A DNA stretch of 53,543 bases from Bacteroidota bacterium (GCA_023415275.1 JAEZLJ010000022.1:1-53543), one strand, 5' to 3'; counted from the stretch's first letter, positions 17,053 through 26,091 are shown. The notes: generated by a model not told the origin, from the letters alone. Made by a program: numbers and translations.

Positions 17053-18030
17053 ATGAAAGGACTGCTCTTTTTTAGCTTTCTTATGATGGGTGGCTACTTG
17101 ATGGTTTCGTGCCAGAAAGAATACTCCTGTGAGCAATGTGATGCAAACAAAAACAGGTTACCTATAGCCAGGGCTGGTGCCGACATCCATATTCAATTTT
17201 CTGCTGATAGTGCCTTATTAGATGGGTCAACCTCAATAGATCCTGATGGCCATATTATAAAATTTGAATGGAGCGTCATATCAGGTCCATCTGGTTACCG
17301 GTTCACCGATCCCCACTCACCCCTCACATTATTAAAAGAGCTACAGCCGGGCGTTTACCTGGTTCAGTTGCTCGTCACAGATAATGATGGTGCTACAGCT
17401 AAAGACAGCGTGCAGGTATTCATAGAATCATTACCGGGTAATATACTGCCAGTGGCAATTGCTGGCCCTGATCAAACTGTTTTGCTACCGGCAGACAGTG
17501 CAGTCCTGGATGGAAGTTCTTCATTCGACCAGGATGGATTGATCGCCTCTTACCAATGGCAATGCCTGGATGGTCCATCCATTGCCACCATAAAAGAAGC
17601 AACACAGGCGAAAACGGAAGTCACAGGTCTGAAAGAAGGAACCTACCATTTCCTTTTAATTATTACAGATAATAAAGGACTGCTTGCTCAAGATACCGTC
17701 CAGGTCCGGGTACTTCAACAAACGTCAGCTAGCGGAGGCTTTACCTTCAACCTGTTTTGGACCTGTAAAGACCGTTGTGATGATACAGATGTATTTGTTT
17801 CCATACTGGAGGGATTCAATCTTTTCGCTGATCCTAATATCCCGATGGAAGTTTCTGTTATGGAAAACAATACGTGGATACCTGCCAATCCATACAAGTT
17901 GCCACTGCCCACAGGTACGAAATATTATTACCTGGTCAGCCAGAGGACTTTATTAGTTTACAGGGCACCCATTGCGGGAGCGAAATCATACATTGGAACT
18001 CCCGTGGTGGTCAAAGTAAAATTCATTTAA
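17053..18030 (+). CDS. Lipoprotein with two PKD-like domains
   Basis: 325 residues. The leader MKGLLFFSFLMMGGYLMVSC ends in a lipobox Cys, then a Cys-rich stretch EYSCEQCD. Two tandem PKD/K319-like beta domains follow (about 40-130 and 135-230). Each opens with PIARAGAD or PVAIAGPDQTV, contains a DGS(S/T)S-D-DG core and ends in T-DN-G---DTVQV. The C-terminal ~90 residues carry WTCKDRCDDTDVFVSI and match no family I know. The start at 17053 is chosen because it begins the lipoprotein leader. Likely anchored on the outer membrane or surface; PKD domains usually mediate protein or carbohydrate contacts. Confidence 0.85.
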   Translation: MKGLLFFSFLMMGGYLMVSCQKEYSCEQCDANKNRLPIARAGADIHIQFSADSALLDGSTSIDPDGHIIKFEWSVISGPSGYRFTDPHSPLTLLKELQPGVYLVQLLVTDNDGATAKDSVQVFIESLPGNILPVAIAGPDQTVLLPADSAVLDGSSSFDQDGLIASYQWQCLDGPSIATIKEATQAKTEVTGLKEGTYHFLLIITDNKGLLAQDTVQVRVLQQTSASGGFTFNLFWTCKDRCDDTDVFVSILEGFNLFADPNIPMEVSVMENNTWIPANPYKLPLPTGTKYYYLVSQRTLLVYRAPIAGAKSYIGTPVVVKVKFI

Positions 18031-18181
18031 CTGCTCTTCACAAGGAAATAATTGACTTCAAAAACTGGAACGGTTTTTTATTATATACAGATAAGGCCGC
18101 TTATTATGGTTGGAAATAGCCCTAGCTTGCCACCTCATAAGGCCCGTATAACCAATTAAATCATTTATAAATACCCACATC

Positions 18182-18556
18182 ATGTCTAAGACTGCTATTG
18201 CAAAAAAGAAGGTGCTCATAATTGAAGACGAAGGCGACATGTGCTTATTGTTGAATATTTTACTCAATGGGAAGGAGATGGAGCTTGACCACGTGCAAAA
18301 CCTTTCCAAGGCCCAGGAGTATTTGAAGGAAGAAAAACCTTCTGTGGTCATCCTGGATAATAAACTGCCGGATGGATTCGGCATTGATTTCATCAGCACC
18401 ATCAAAAACAATTATCCTGATATCAAGATCATTATGATCTCCGGCTTTGATTCAGCAGCCAGGGACGTGGCTATTGAAAATGGAGCCGACATCTTCCTGG
18501 AAAAACCTTTTACCAGAGATCAACTCTATAGCTCTATCATGAAGCTGACCAATTAA
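18182..18556 (+). CDS. Stand-alone response regulator receiver (CheY-like)
   Basis: 124 residues, a single receiver domain without an output domain. Acidic pocket IIEDEGD, phospho-acceptor Asp59 in VVILDNKLPDG, Thr/Ser-equivalent IMISGF and conserved Lys in FLEKPFTR are all present, so it should be phosphorylated. No kinase is adjacent; the nearest is the PAS histidine kinase at 32904-33944. It may act by protein contact in a phosphorelay. A strong terminator follows 36 bp after the stop. Confidence 0.9.
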   Translation: MSKTAIAKKKVLIIEDEGDMCLLLNILLNGKEMELDHVQNLSKAQEYLKEEKPSVVILDNKLPDGFGIDFISTIKNNYPDIKIIMISGFDSAARDVAIENGADIFLEKPFTRDQLYSSIMKLTN

Positions 18557-18592
18557 TAAAAAGAAATTTCCGCACCCTTAACCATTACCTAT

Positions 18593-18625
18593 GAAACCGG
18601 GCTTACAACACCCGGTTTCTTCTTT
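18593..18625 (+). terminator. Intrinsic terminator after the response regulator
   Basis: GAAACCGGG (18593-18601) pairs perfectly with CCCGGTTTC (18611-18619) around a 9-nt loop, followed by TTCTTTT. Confidence 0.82.
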
Positions 18626-18699
18626 TATATACTACTCAATTATTCCTTTTACAAAGCAGGCAAGAAACAGGGCATCAGTATTGTTGTAGCATTTTACAT

Positions 18700-19470
18700 A
18701 TGATGCTCCTGGTGTTACCATTGTGGCTTAAGGCCAGTTTATGGGGATTTCTTTCAGGCTTTGCCCTGGTCATTGGCGCTGCCACCGGCTACCTGGCCGA
18801 TGTGCCCAGGAAGATCATTGCTTATGTCATGGCCTTTGGCAGTGGTGTGCTCATCTCTGCACTGGCTTTTGACCTGATGGATGAGGCTTATCAAAGAGGT
18901 GGTTTTGGATCTACTGCCATAGGCTTTGTAGCCGGTGCATTGATCTATTCCCTGGCCAATTACCTGGTGAATCAAAAAGGAGCCAGGCACCGTAAACGCT
19001 CAGGAGAACAGCAGCCTGGTGAATCTTCACACCCCGGAAGTGGACTTGCCATAGCCATAGGAGCATTGATAGATGGCATACCAGAATCTATTGCCATTGG
19101 AGTAAGCATGATTGCAGGAGGGGCGGTGAGTACTGCGGCTGTTATTGCTATATTTCTCTCCAACCTGCCAGAAGGAATGTCTAGTTCTGCAGGGATGAAA
19201 AAGGCAGGCAGGCCTGGTAAATACATCTTTACAGTATGGATCGCTATTGCAGTCATTTCTGGCATTGCATCCCTTGTAGGTTATACTGTATTCAGGTTAT
19301 TTTCAACGGAAGTGATCTCTGCCACGGTAGCTATAGCAGCAGGCGCTATCCTGACCATGCTGTCCAACACCATGATGCCGGAGGCTTTTGAAGAAGGACA
19401 TGATTATGTGGGCTTCATAACCGTACTGGGTTTCCTGGCAGCCTTCCTGCTCACCAAAATGGAAGCCTAA
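18700..19470 (+). CDS. ZIP-family divalent metal transporter
   Basis: 256 residues with about eight hydrophobic helices. The ZIP metal-binding signatures are present: helix IV-like AIAIGALIDGIPESIAIGVSM (Asp, Pro-Glu-Ser) and helix V-like FLSNLPEGMSSS. A basic, flexible loop (RHRKRSGEQQPGESSHPGSG) lies between helices III and IV, where ZIPs carry a variable His-rich loop; here only two His are present. It probably transports zinc or another divalent cation across the inner membrane. ATG at 18700 is followed immediately by a second ATG at 18703. Confidence 0.88.
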   Translation: MMLLVLPLWLKASLWGFLSGFALVIGAATGYLADVPRKIIAYVMAFGSGVLISALAFDLMDEAYQRGGFGSTAIGFVAGALIYSLANYLVNQKGARHRKRSGEQQPGESSHPGSGLAIAIGALIDGIPESIAIGVSMIAGGAVSTAAVIAIFLSNLPEGMSSSAGMKKAGRPGKYIFTVWIAIAVISGIASLVGYTVFRLFSTEVISATVAIAAGAILTMLSNTMMPEAFEEGHDYVGFITVLGFLAAFLLTKMEA

Positions 19471-19528
19471 TAACTATACGCTGTTCGCCTTTCATGGCCT
19501 CAACTTTGTATCTCTTTATAAAACATCA

Positions 19529-19777
19529 ATGATAGAAAAGCAAACCATAAAAGGCAGGGATGTCTGGTTCAAGGTAGATCCTTATAAGGTACAACGATCT
19601 TCCCCCGGTATCATACCTACAGAATATTTTATTGTGAGCTTCTTTGATCAGGAACCAGCAGGCGAAAATGAGAAAGGAGAATTTGTAAAAGATGAAGATG
19701 GCAACATCAAGCTTTTTGAATCACCTGTGGCCGCATTAACATATGCCCGGCAAAAAATGGAGCAGCAATACAGTTAG
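19529..19777 (+). CDS. Small conserved protein of unknown function
   Basis: 82 residues, soluble, no family recognised. Features are a two-part pattern: GRDVWFKVDPYKVQ then GIIPTEYFIVSFFDQEP, an acidic turn (GEFVKDEDGNIKLFES) and a C-terminal helix ALTYARQKMEQQ. A CAACTTTG string at 19501-19508 could be the -7 box. The gene lies between the ZIP transporter and the convergent malic enzyme. A weak stem (CCTGG/CCAGG at 19782-19799) followed by TTTTATT may terminate it. Confidence 0.7.
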   Translation: MIEKQTIKGRDVWFKVDPYKVQRSSPGIIPTEYFIVSFFDQEPAGENEKGEFVKDEDGNIKLFESPVAALTYARQKMEQQYS

Positions 19778-19820
19778 GTCTCCTGGCCATTAGACCAGGT
19801 TTTATTCAATCTTCAATTGT

Positions 19821-21017
19821 TCACACAACCAGTAAAGTGTCCTGGTATTCCATCCAGGCATGGCTCACCGCTACCGCCACTTTATCTGCTACGGTCAGGT
19901 CGAGAATGCAGGGAATGATCTTATCTTTTGTCGGTTCTTCCACGCAGGCTGCAATGGCATAGGCGGCTGCCAATTTCATACCCGGCGTGATGCAGGTAGC
20001 TTTTGCATGTAGGGCGCCGCGGAACAAGCCAGGGAAAGCCAGCACATTATTCACCTGGTTAGGCAGGTCGCTTCTGCCGGTTCCAAAAATGGCAGCACCT
20101 CCTTTAAAAGCTTCTTCGGGCGATATTTCAGGTGTTGGGTTGGCGCAGGCAAAAATGATAGGGTCGGAGGCCATGGAATGCACTTCGCTTTCGTGAAGCA
20201 TGCCAGGACCGCTGACGCCTATAAATACATCTGCGTCTTTCAAAGCATCCTTCAGGCTACCGGCCAGGTCTTCATTGTTGGTGTAGTCAAGCAGTTCTGT
20301 CTTCACTTTATTAAGATCGGTCCTTCCGCTATGAATAATGCCTTTTGTGTCACAAACTATAACATCTTTCACTGGCGTGCATTCCACGCCATCGTCATAA
20401 CCAATGCATTTCAGCATCCTGGTAATGGCAATGCCGGCAGCTCCTGCTCCATTGATCACCACCTTCAGGTCTGAAAGATTTTTACCTACCACCTTACAAG
20501 CGTTGATAAGACCAGCTAATACCACGATGGCCGTGCCATGCTGATCGTCGTGAAATACAGGAATGCCCAGGTCCTGCAGGCGCTCTTCTATTTCAAAGCA
20601 ACGGGGTGAAGAAATATCCTCCAGGTTGATGCCGCCAAATACCGGGGCTATCCGCCTGATGGTCTCAATGATCTCTTCAGTGTTTTGTGTGTCCAGGCAA
20701 ATGGGGAAGGCGTTCACTCCGCCAAATTTCTTAAATAGCATCGCCTTTCCTTCCATTACTGGTATAGCCGCCTTGGCTCCCAGGTTGCCAATGCCCAGGA
20801 TGGCCGATCCATCAGATACTATAGCAATGGTATTGCCTTTAAGCGTGTAATCATATACTGCGGAGGGGTCTTTGGAGATCTCGATACAGGGCTGTGCCAC
20901 ACCCGGGGAATATAAAAGAGAAAGATCTTCTTTGGTTTCTATGTCAATTTTAATGGCTGTTTCTATTTTACCTTCCAGGCGCTTATGCAGTGCCAATGAT
21001 TGATTATAGTATTCCAT
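19821..21017 (-). CDS. NAD(P)-dependent malic enzyme (oxaloacetate-decarboxylating)
   Basis: 398 residues, the length of the short bacterial malic enzymes without a phosphotransacetylase-like tail. It converts malate to pyruvate and CO2 with NAD(P) reduction. Visible motifs: SLLYSPGVAQPC, the Asp/Gly-rich VSDGSAILGIGNLG, metal and substrate site GINLEDISSPRCFEIE, VFHDDQHGTAIV, dinucleotide fold VVINGAGAAGIAI and ACANPTPEISPE. The start at 21017 removes ten upstream residues and begins at MEYYNQSLALH, the expected family start. A TACCTTTA element immediately upstream (21026-21033) would make the leader very short. Confidence 0.93.
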   Translation of the reverse strand: MEYYNQSLALHKRLEGKIETAIKIDIETKEDLSLLYSPGVAQPCIEISKDPSAVYDYTLKGNTIAIVSDGSAILGIGNLGAKAAIPVMEGKAMLFKKFGGVNAFPICLDTQNTEEIIETIRRIAPVFGGINLEDISSPRCFEIEERLQDLGIPVFHDDQHGTAIVVLAGLINACKVVGKNLSDLKVVINGAGAAGIAITRMLKCIGYDDGVECTPVKDVIVCDTKGIIHSGRTDLNKVKTELLDYTNNEDLAGSLKDALKDADVFIGVSGPGMLHESEVHSMASDPIIFACANPTPEISPEEAFKGGAAIFGTGRSDLPNQVNNVLAFPGLFRGALHAKATCITPGMKLAAAYAIAACVEEPTKDKIIPCILDLTVADKVAVAVSHAWMEYQDTLLVV

Positions 21018-21025
21018 ACAGGGTG

Positions 21026-21033
21026 TAAAGGTA
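21026..21033 (-). promoter_or_regulatory. Candidate -7 element of malic enzyme; very short leader
   Basis: Minus-strand TACCTTTA ends 8 nt before the ATG at 21017, so transcription would begin only 2-4 nt ahead of the start codon. It also argues against the in-frame start at 21047, which lies upstream of the element. Confidence 0.35.
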
Positions 21034-21166
21034 GCAGGGATCAGCACCGTAATCTATGATCTTGGTTATATTCGGAACAGATCACGGTCAGTATAATGAA
21101 CGGCTGCAAAGTAGTATGCCCCACCAGGGGCAGGGCATAGCAATGATCAAAAAATATAATTGAGAA

Positions 21167-21862
21167 TTAGTTGTTCACGATCACCTGTGCACCCAATACC
21201 TGCATGCCTGTACCACCTACAAACCCTTTCGCAAATACAGTATAGATCTTTCCGGCGGTCAACATCACATTCGGCAGTGACAATACAACGGTGTTGGTTC
21301 CTGCCAGTCTTACCTCGAGGTTATAAGTGCCAGCATCCACTGGGGTAAAGTTGGATAGCGAACTGTTGGTTGACTGGTCATTAAACATCCTGTTTGAAAA
21401 CAGCACAGGGCCACCTGTTACTGCAATATCAACCGCTGGTGCATTTGGACTGAAATGAAAAAAACGAACATGCGATTTTCCTGCTGCAGGAGCTGTAAGA
21501 TCATCCATCACCACTGCTGCCTTGATCTTTGAAACAGAATCTATGGCAAACACCGAATAATTAGTATTGCTCTTTAAATCTAAAGTGGCATCAATTACAT
21601 AATTGGTGGAACCGGCTGGCGACACTTTTATATTGGTACTTCCTGCATTGATACTTGAATAACTGCTGTTGGCAGGATACGCCACATTGGAAAGTGCCAC
21701 CGTATTATTCACCCTAACATCAACGGCGGGTGCATTAGGTGATGCATGAACTACCATTACGCGTGCACTGGTGGGCGCCGCTACATCATCTTCTTTAGAG
21801 CATGAGGCTAAAATTCCTGTCATGAACACTACGCACAGGGATTGAATCAGTAATCTTTTCAT
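21167..21862 (-). CDS. DUF4397 lipoprotein
   Basis: 231 residues. Leader MKRLLIQSLCVVFMTGILASC ends in a lipobox Cys followed by SKEDD. Two copies of the DUF4397 signature are seen: VMVVHASPNAPAVDVRVNN and VRFFHFSPNAPAVDIAV, each followed by beta strands with YSSINAGSTNIKV or FTPVDAGTYNLEV. The fold is predicted all-beta and surface-exposed; function unknown. Start 21862 is chosen because it opens the leader; an in-frame start at 21886 adds eight residues. Three ATTGTTCAAT-like decamers lie upstream. Confidence 0.87.
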   Translation of the reverse strand: MKRLLIQSLCVVFMTGILASCSKEDDVAAPTSARVMVVHASPNAPAVDVRVNNTVALSNVAYPANSSYSSINAGSTNIKVSPAGSTNYVIDATLDLKSNTNYSVFAIDSVSKIKAAVVMDDLTAPAAGKSHVRFFHFSPNAPAVDIAVTGGPVLFSNRMFNDQSTNSSLSNFTPVDAGTYNLEVRLAGTNTVVLSLPNVMLTAGKIYTVFAKGFVGGTGMQVLGAQVIVNN

Positions 21863-21899
21863 ATGATTAATTTGTCTGAATAACAATAAGGGTTTAAAA

Positions 21900-21981
21900 A
21901 TTGTTGAATGATTAAAGAAGTTTTTTCGTAAATCATCATCGCAACTAAATATTATTGTTCAATGCCTTTCTATTGTTCAAT
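21900..21981. promoter_or_regulatory. Cluster of ATTGTTCAAT decamers
   Basis: TATTGTTCAAT occurs at 21953-21963 and again at 21971-21981 (period 18 bp). A close variant ATTGTTGAAT lies at 21900-21909. The decamer ATTGTTCAAT is itself a short dyad (ATTG/CAAT). The cluster lies in the intergenic region between the divergent DUF4397 lipoprotein and TspO genes and may be an operator. The regulator is unknown. Confidence 0.4.
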
Positions 21982-22137
21982 CATTCCTTTAATTTCTAAA
22001 AAAGTCTTCAACAGGTTTGGGTGATCACTTGCAGAAAATATAAGTATGCATAACGGATAGTTGACCATGTAGATTGGTATGATGACCTTCCAAAAAACTA
22101 ATCTTAGATTGAGTTGTTATATACAGCATATAATTTT

Positions 22138-22611
22138 ATGAGCAATACACTAAAACTGATCATATCCCTTGTAATACCTCTTGTCATAGGCGGTACTGCC
22201 GGTTATTTTACCGCCTCGGGAACAGGCAGCTGGTATCAAACCATTAATACCCCTTCATGGAATCCACCCAACTGGGTATTTGGCCCGGTGTGGACCTTCC
22301 TGTATATATTGATGGGTATTTCGCTTTACCTGGTCTGGAAAAAAGACCTACCTGCTGAAGAGAAAAGAATGGCCTATACGTTTTTTGCTTTGCAGCTTTT
22401 GTTCAATTTCTGCTGGTCATTTATATTTTTCAACCAGCAAAGGATAGGGCTGGCGTTTCTCGATATCGTTGTCCTTTGGGTATGCCTGCTGGTTACTATA
22501 TTCTTATTTGCCCGAGTGAGTAATGTGGCTGCGTGGCTGCTGGTTCCCTACATTTCATGGGTCAGTTTTGCAGCCATATTGAACTTCACCATATGGAAAT
22601 TGAATTCATGA
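22138..22611 (+). CDS. tspO: TspO/MBR-family tryptophan-rich sensory protein
   Basis: 157 residues with five hydrophobic helices and the family pattern: NTPSWNPPNWVFGPVWTFLY after helix I, MGISLYLVWK, QLLFNFCWSFIFF, and a C-terminal WVSFAAILNFTIWKLN. TspO binds porphyrins and sterol-like ligands in the membrane and modulates stress or porphyrin levels; its in vivo role here is unknown. ATG at 22138 is preferred to the TTG at 22114 because it leaves a short cytosolic N-terminus before helix I. It converges with the MFS gene with an 11-bp gap. Confidence 0.92.
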   Translation: MSNTLKLIISLVIPLVIGGTAGYFTASGTGSWYQTINTPSWNPPNWVFGPVWTFLYILMGISLYLVWKKDLPAEEKRMAYTFFALQLLFNFCWSFIFFNQQRIGLAFLDIVVLWVCLLVTIFLFARVSNVAAWLLVPYISWVSFAAILNFTIWKLNS

Positions 22612-22622
22612 TCCGCCAGGCA

Positions 22623-23867
22623 TTAAGAGGTAATGGAACTGCTTTTTCCTTTTGACATTCTTTTGATCCTTTTTAAGGCAGGAATAAATAATAAGGTAAT
22701 GATCACACCCGTCAATCCTTCCAGGAATACTGTGGCCGGCGCACTGCCGGCATGGGCCGACCAGCCAATCAGTAAGCTGCCTATAGGCTGCATGCCCTGG
22801 AAGGCCATCACATAATAACTGATCACCCTGCCACGCATGTGTTCCTCCACATTCGTTTGTATATAGGTGTTAGTAGCGGCTATCTGTGCCAGCATCCCGG
22901 CTTCGCCCACCATAATTATCAGCAATGCTGCCCATAGTGAATGACTGTATGCAAAAAACATCAGCGATACTGATAATAACAGGCTGGACATTACAATCAA
23001 TCGAAGCAGGTTCTTTCCAGGCTTGATGGTGGTCATATAGATGGCTCCAAAAAGAGCGCCCAGGCCGGATATGCTATTCAGCCAGCTGAAGGTGGTCACA
23101 TTTCCCTGGAAAACAGTTTGTGCAAACACGGGAAATAAATTAGAATAGGGCATTACGACCAGGCTGGTCAAGGCCATCAGGCCTATGGCCGAACTAATGC
23201 CCCTGTGTCTTTTCATATACACAAATCCTTCCCTTAAATTCTTCCAGATAGGTTCAGTTAGTTTTTTACGTTCAGGGATCTTGATCTTCATCATCCACAG
23301 CGAAAAGATCACTGCAATAAAACTGAGAAAATTTACCAGAAAGCAAATACCTTCTCCAAAACTGCTTAGCAGGATGCCCGCCAGGGCAGGCCCCACCAAC
23401 CTTGCCAGCGTCACCATGGAGGAATTGAGCGCGATGGCATTGGGCAGATCAGTTTTATTTTCTACCAGTACAATCATCAATGATTGACGGGCAGGCGTAT
23501 CAAAAGCATTGATCACACCCAGCACTACGCTCAGGAAAATGATCAGGGGGATATTATAAAAGCCAATGAGAACAATGAGTGCCAGCAAGCCTGCCTGCAC
23601 CATGGAAGCTATCTGGGTGATGAGCAATGTGCGGTAGCGGCTGTGGCGGTCCACAAAGGCGCCGGCATAGGGTGATAGCACCAGCATGGGTATTTGACCT
23701 GCAAAAGCCACCAGGCCCAGGGTAAAAGCTGAATGGGTGATGGTATATACCAGCCAGTTCACCGCAATACGCTGCATCCACGTTCCTATTAAGGAAATAG
23801 CCTGGCCTGAAAAGTAAAGCCTGAAATTATAATAATGCAAGGCCTTTAAGCCCCTGGGTAAATTCAT
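22623..23867 (-). CDS. MFS transporter, enterobactin-exporter-like (MFS_3)
   Basis: 414 residues with about twelve helices. The N-terminus NFRLYFSGQAISLIGTWMQRIAVNWLVY is typical of the EntS-like MFS_3 group. The loop 2-3 signature FVDRHSRYR stands in for GxLaDRxxRR. A basic Ser-rich tail ends in KRIKRMSKGKSS. Likely a drug, metabolite or siderophore exporter at the inner membrane; substrate unknown, and no siderophore genes are in the window. About 30 bp separate it from the M61 gene upstream on the same strand, so co-transcription is possible. Confidence 0.88.
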   Translation of the reverse strand: MNLPRGLKALHYYNFRLYFSGQAISLIGTWMQRIAVNWLVYTITHSAFTLGLVAFAGQIPMLVLSPYAGAFVDRHSRYRTLLITQIASMVQAGLLALIVLIGFYNIPLIIFLSVVLGVINAFDTPARQSLMIVLVENKTDLPNAIALNSSMVTLARLVGPALAGILLSSFGEGICFLVNFLSFIAVIFSLWMMKIKIPERKKLTEPIWKNLREGFVYMKRHRGISSAIGLMALTSLVVMPYSNLFPVFAQTVFQGNVTTFSWLNSISGLGALFGAIYMTTIKPGKNLLRLIVMSSLLLSVSLMFFAYSHSLWAALLIIMVGEAGMLAQIAATNTYIQTNVEEHMRGRVISYYVMAFQGMQPIGSLLIGWSAHAGSAPATVFLEGLTGVIITLLFIPALKRIKRMSKGKSSSITS

Positions 23868-23897
23868 CTCCTGTTTTTAGCCCTGTGACTACTATCA

Positions 23898-25706
23898 TTA
23901 CCTGCATTTGGAAGATTGCCATTCATCATTCAGTTGTTGCTCCATATGGGTAAATGTGCGCGCTACTGGAGTTAAGGTAAGAGTAGAATTGCCTTTTAAA
24001 TTTACAACCGTTTCCCTTACATTCTCTTTGTGCCTGTAAACCAATTTTAGCTGGTCACCACCCTGGTGGCCTGTTATGATATGATCAATATCCTCTTCAT
24101 TATGCAAGGCTACACCATCCAGTTCTATCAATTCATCTCCTGCATCCACACCTGCTTCATACAAGGGAGTATCACGAATGGTATTATCCATTACAAACAA
24201 TTTGCCATTGCTGCTGTTGAACCGGGTATAACCGGAAAAATCAGGTGATGATTTCTGGCGTGTTACTTCCAGTCCGGCTTTCGACAATAGGGAGGCATAG
24301 TCAATGGATGCATGTCCGTATACATAGCTGGAAAAGAATTCCCGGGCAAAACCTGAGGAGGAATAAGCTGCCAGGGCTTCCTGCAATCCTGCCATGGTAT
24401 AGGGCTTTTCTGTTTTTCCAAAACGCTTCCATAATTCGCGCATATATCCGTCAAGCGATTTTCCAGGCAGTTCGCGCAATTTCATATCCAGCGCCAGTGC
24501 CAGGGCTCCGCCATGCGAATAATAGGAAGTGAACATATTGGGATAATTGGTTTTGTCCACCGATACGCCTGCATCAACAAATACAGCCCGCTGGCTGTTC
24601 TCTATTGGCGTATAATATTTGCCACCGGGTGTGTTTTCTTTAGCATTGACCAGGGAGGCCATTTGCAGGTTGAACAGGCTGTCAGGGGTAAGCCCTGCTC
24701 TCCTCATTAAAAGCCAGCCATAGTATTGAGTAAAGCCCTCTGCCAGCCAGAGTCCATCACTCATATTGCTCTTTTCAAAATTAAACGGCTCCAGTGTTTT
24801 GGGCCTGATGCGTTCCACGTTCCAGCAATGAAAGAATTCATGGGCAAAAGTGTTCAGGAAATTATCGGCACCATTGAATACACGCCCACTGGTGATCATG
24901 GTGGAATTCCGGTGTTCCATTCCATCGCCATGCACATAAGGGTTCAGGCTGGCGATGAAAGTATAACTGCCATTGTCATAAGCAGGCACCTCTCCAAATA
25001 CCGCCTGTGCTTCTTTGACGATGCGCTGCAATTTTTGGGTGAATGAATCTACCAATGATTCACTGGCCTCAGCCTCCAGCGCCAACCTGAAGGTATAGGT
25101 CTTGTGGTCAGGATTGGTCAGCTTCCATTCGCGGGTATGCAGCTTGCCGATCTTGACCGGTGAATCCATGAAGTATTGCAAGCCCGGTGCCGTGAATGTA
25201 TTGTTTTGCGAGGAAGGTTTTAATTGTGTGGCTATCTGCCAGCTTTTATCAATATCCGAAAAATGAATGGTGATAGGTGCTTTTTCAAGGCCTTTCACCC
25301 ACATAAAGCTGGCAGGCATATTCAGGTGATAGCCAGTTGGATCTATACTGGCATAGGTGCCATCTGCATAATTGCCATACAGCGTATAATGCAACGCTAT
25401 TTGCCCCTTGTGTTTGACAACCGTATATACATCGCCATCAGTTTTTACTACCTCTAATTTTTGTCCATTTCCATCAGTGGCTGTCACATTATATACATTC
25501 TTTCCAAACTCGTGAGTGGCATAACGGCCGGGAGAGGAGCGGCTCATGCGGAATACAACAGGTCCTTGGCGGATATTAGTTACTGTTAGTAGGATCTCCG
25601 CTTCATGATGCGCTGAATTAGGCGCACTAAAATCGTAGCGTAGCTGCTGCGACCAACCTATCGTACCAATAAGGGTAATGAAAAGCAATAAAGAAAGCTT
25701 CCTCAT
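23898..25706 (-). CDS. Secreted M61-family glycyl aminopeptidase-like metallopeptidase with PDZ domain
   Basis: 602 residues, normal for M61. A signal peptide ends near IGWSQ. After an N-terminal beta domain, the zinc motif is HEFFHCWNVERIRP with third ligand Glu in LWLAEGFTQYYGWLL. A C-terminal PDZ domain (about 495-575) has PLYEAGVDAGDELIELDGV. M61 enzymes remove N-terminal Gly/Ala from peptides in the periplasm. Start 25706 is used because MRKLSLLLFI starts the signal peptide. A TACTTTTA element lies 19-26 bp upstream. Confidence 0.92.
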   Translation of the reverse strand: MRKLSLLLFITLIGTIGWSQQLRYDFSAPNSAHHEAEILLTVTNIRQGPVVFRMSRSSPGRYATHEFGKNVYNVTATDGNGQKLEVVKTDGDVYTVVKHKGQIALHYTLYGNYADGTYASIDPTGYHLNMPASFMWVKGLEKAPITIHFSDIDKSWQIATQLKPSSQNNTFTAPGLQYFMDSPVKIGKLHTREWKLTNPDHKTYTFRLALEAEASESLVDSFTQKLQRIVKEAQAVFGEVPAYDNGSYTFIASLNPYVHGDGMEHRNSTMITSGRVFNGADNFLNTFAHEFFHCWNVERIRPKTLEPFNFEKSNMSDGLWLAEGFTQYYGWLLMRRAGLTPDSLFNLQMASLVNAKENTPGGKYYTPIENSQRAVFVDAGVSVDKTNYPNMFTSYYSHGGALALALDMKLRELPGKSLDGYMRELWKRFGKTEKPYTMAGLQEALAAYSSSGFAREFFSSYVYGHASIDYASLLSKAGLEVTRQKSSPDFSGYTRFNSSNGKLFVMDNTIRDTPLYEAGVDAGDELIELDGVALHNEEDIDHIITGHQGGDQLKLVYRHKENVRETVVNLKGNSTLTLTPVARTFTHMEQQLNDEWQSSKCR

Positions 25707-25724
25707 GAAAATCAATTATTTGGA

Positions 25725-25732
25725 TAAAAGTA
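25725..25732 (-). promoter_or_regulatory. Candidate -7 element of the M61 gene
   Basis: Minus-strand TACTTTTA fits TAnnTTTG at seven of eight positions, 19-26 bp upstream of the ATG at 25706. Confidence 0.38.
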
Positions 25733-25836
25733 GGGATTCCAGAATTTATGGTTTTCATCATGGCAATTTTTTGCATAACGCTTATCATGCTACTACCGGT
25801 TTTGTGGCAGCCTGGGCCACAGCTACTCCCGGCTAA

Positions 25837-25890
25837 CTTCCCTGTATACCCGTTGTATCTCCGTATAATACCCGTATTATCCCTGTATGC
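25837..25890. repeat. 11-bp periodic repeat array 2
   Basis: Five consecutive units: CTTCCCTGTAT (25837-25847), ACCCGTTGTAT (25848-25858), CTCCGTATAAT (25859-25869), ACCCGTATTAT (25870-25880) and a one-base-shorter CCCTGTATGC (25881-25890). They share the rule of a CC pair near the start and TAT or AAT at the end with array 1 at 79-190, though the middle bases differ. An internal perfect dyad, ATAATAC-CC-GTATTAT, spans units three and four. It lies in the 385-bp gap between the divergent M61 gene and the small basic protein. Confidence 0.75.
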
Positions 25891-26027
25891 AAACGGGGAA
25901 AGAGCGGGGTAACTACCCATTAACTTCGGCATATGATCGGCTATGCCATACTGTTGCCTGCCTGTTGTTGACAGGACGATTGGATTTTACATATTAAGGA
26001 GGGGTGAAATTGTGGAAAACTAATAAC

Positions 26028-26060
26028 TAAAATATTTAGTAATAAATGCTAAATATTTTA
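26028..26060. promoter_or_regulatory. Double dyad, probable operator ahead of 26092 gene
   Basis: TAAAATATTTAG (26028-26039) and CTAAATATTTTA (26049-26060) form a perfect 12-bp inverted repeat with a 9-nt spacer. Each arm is itself nearly palindromic (CTAAA..TTTAG type), so the element can be seen as two sites 21 bp apart, two helical turns. A -7-like TATCTTAG overlaps its right edge (26059-26066). This position suits a repressor that binds cooperatively and blocks the promoter of the gene at 26092. Confidence 0.55.
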
Positions 26061-26091
26061 TCTTAGTGATTCAAATTAAAATCTATATCCT

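Noticed and set aside
25981..26091. Possible riboswitch ahead of the gene at 26092
   Set aside because: The main structure is a DNA dyad of AT-rich palindromes over a promoter, and no known riboswitch core was recognised.
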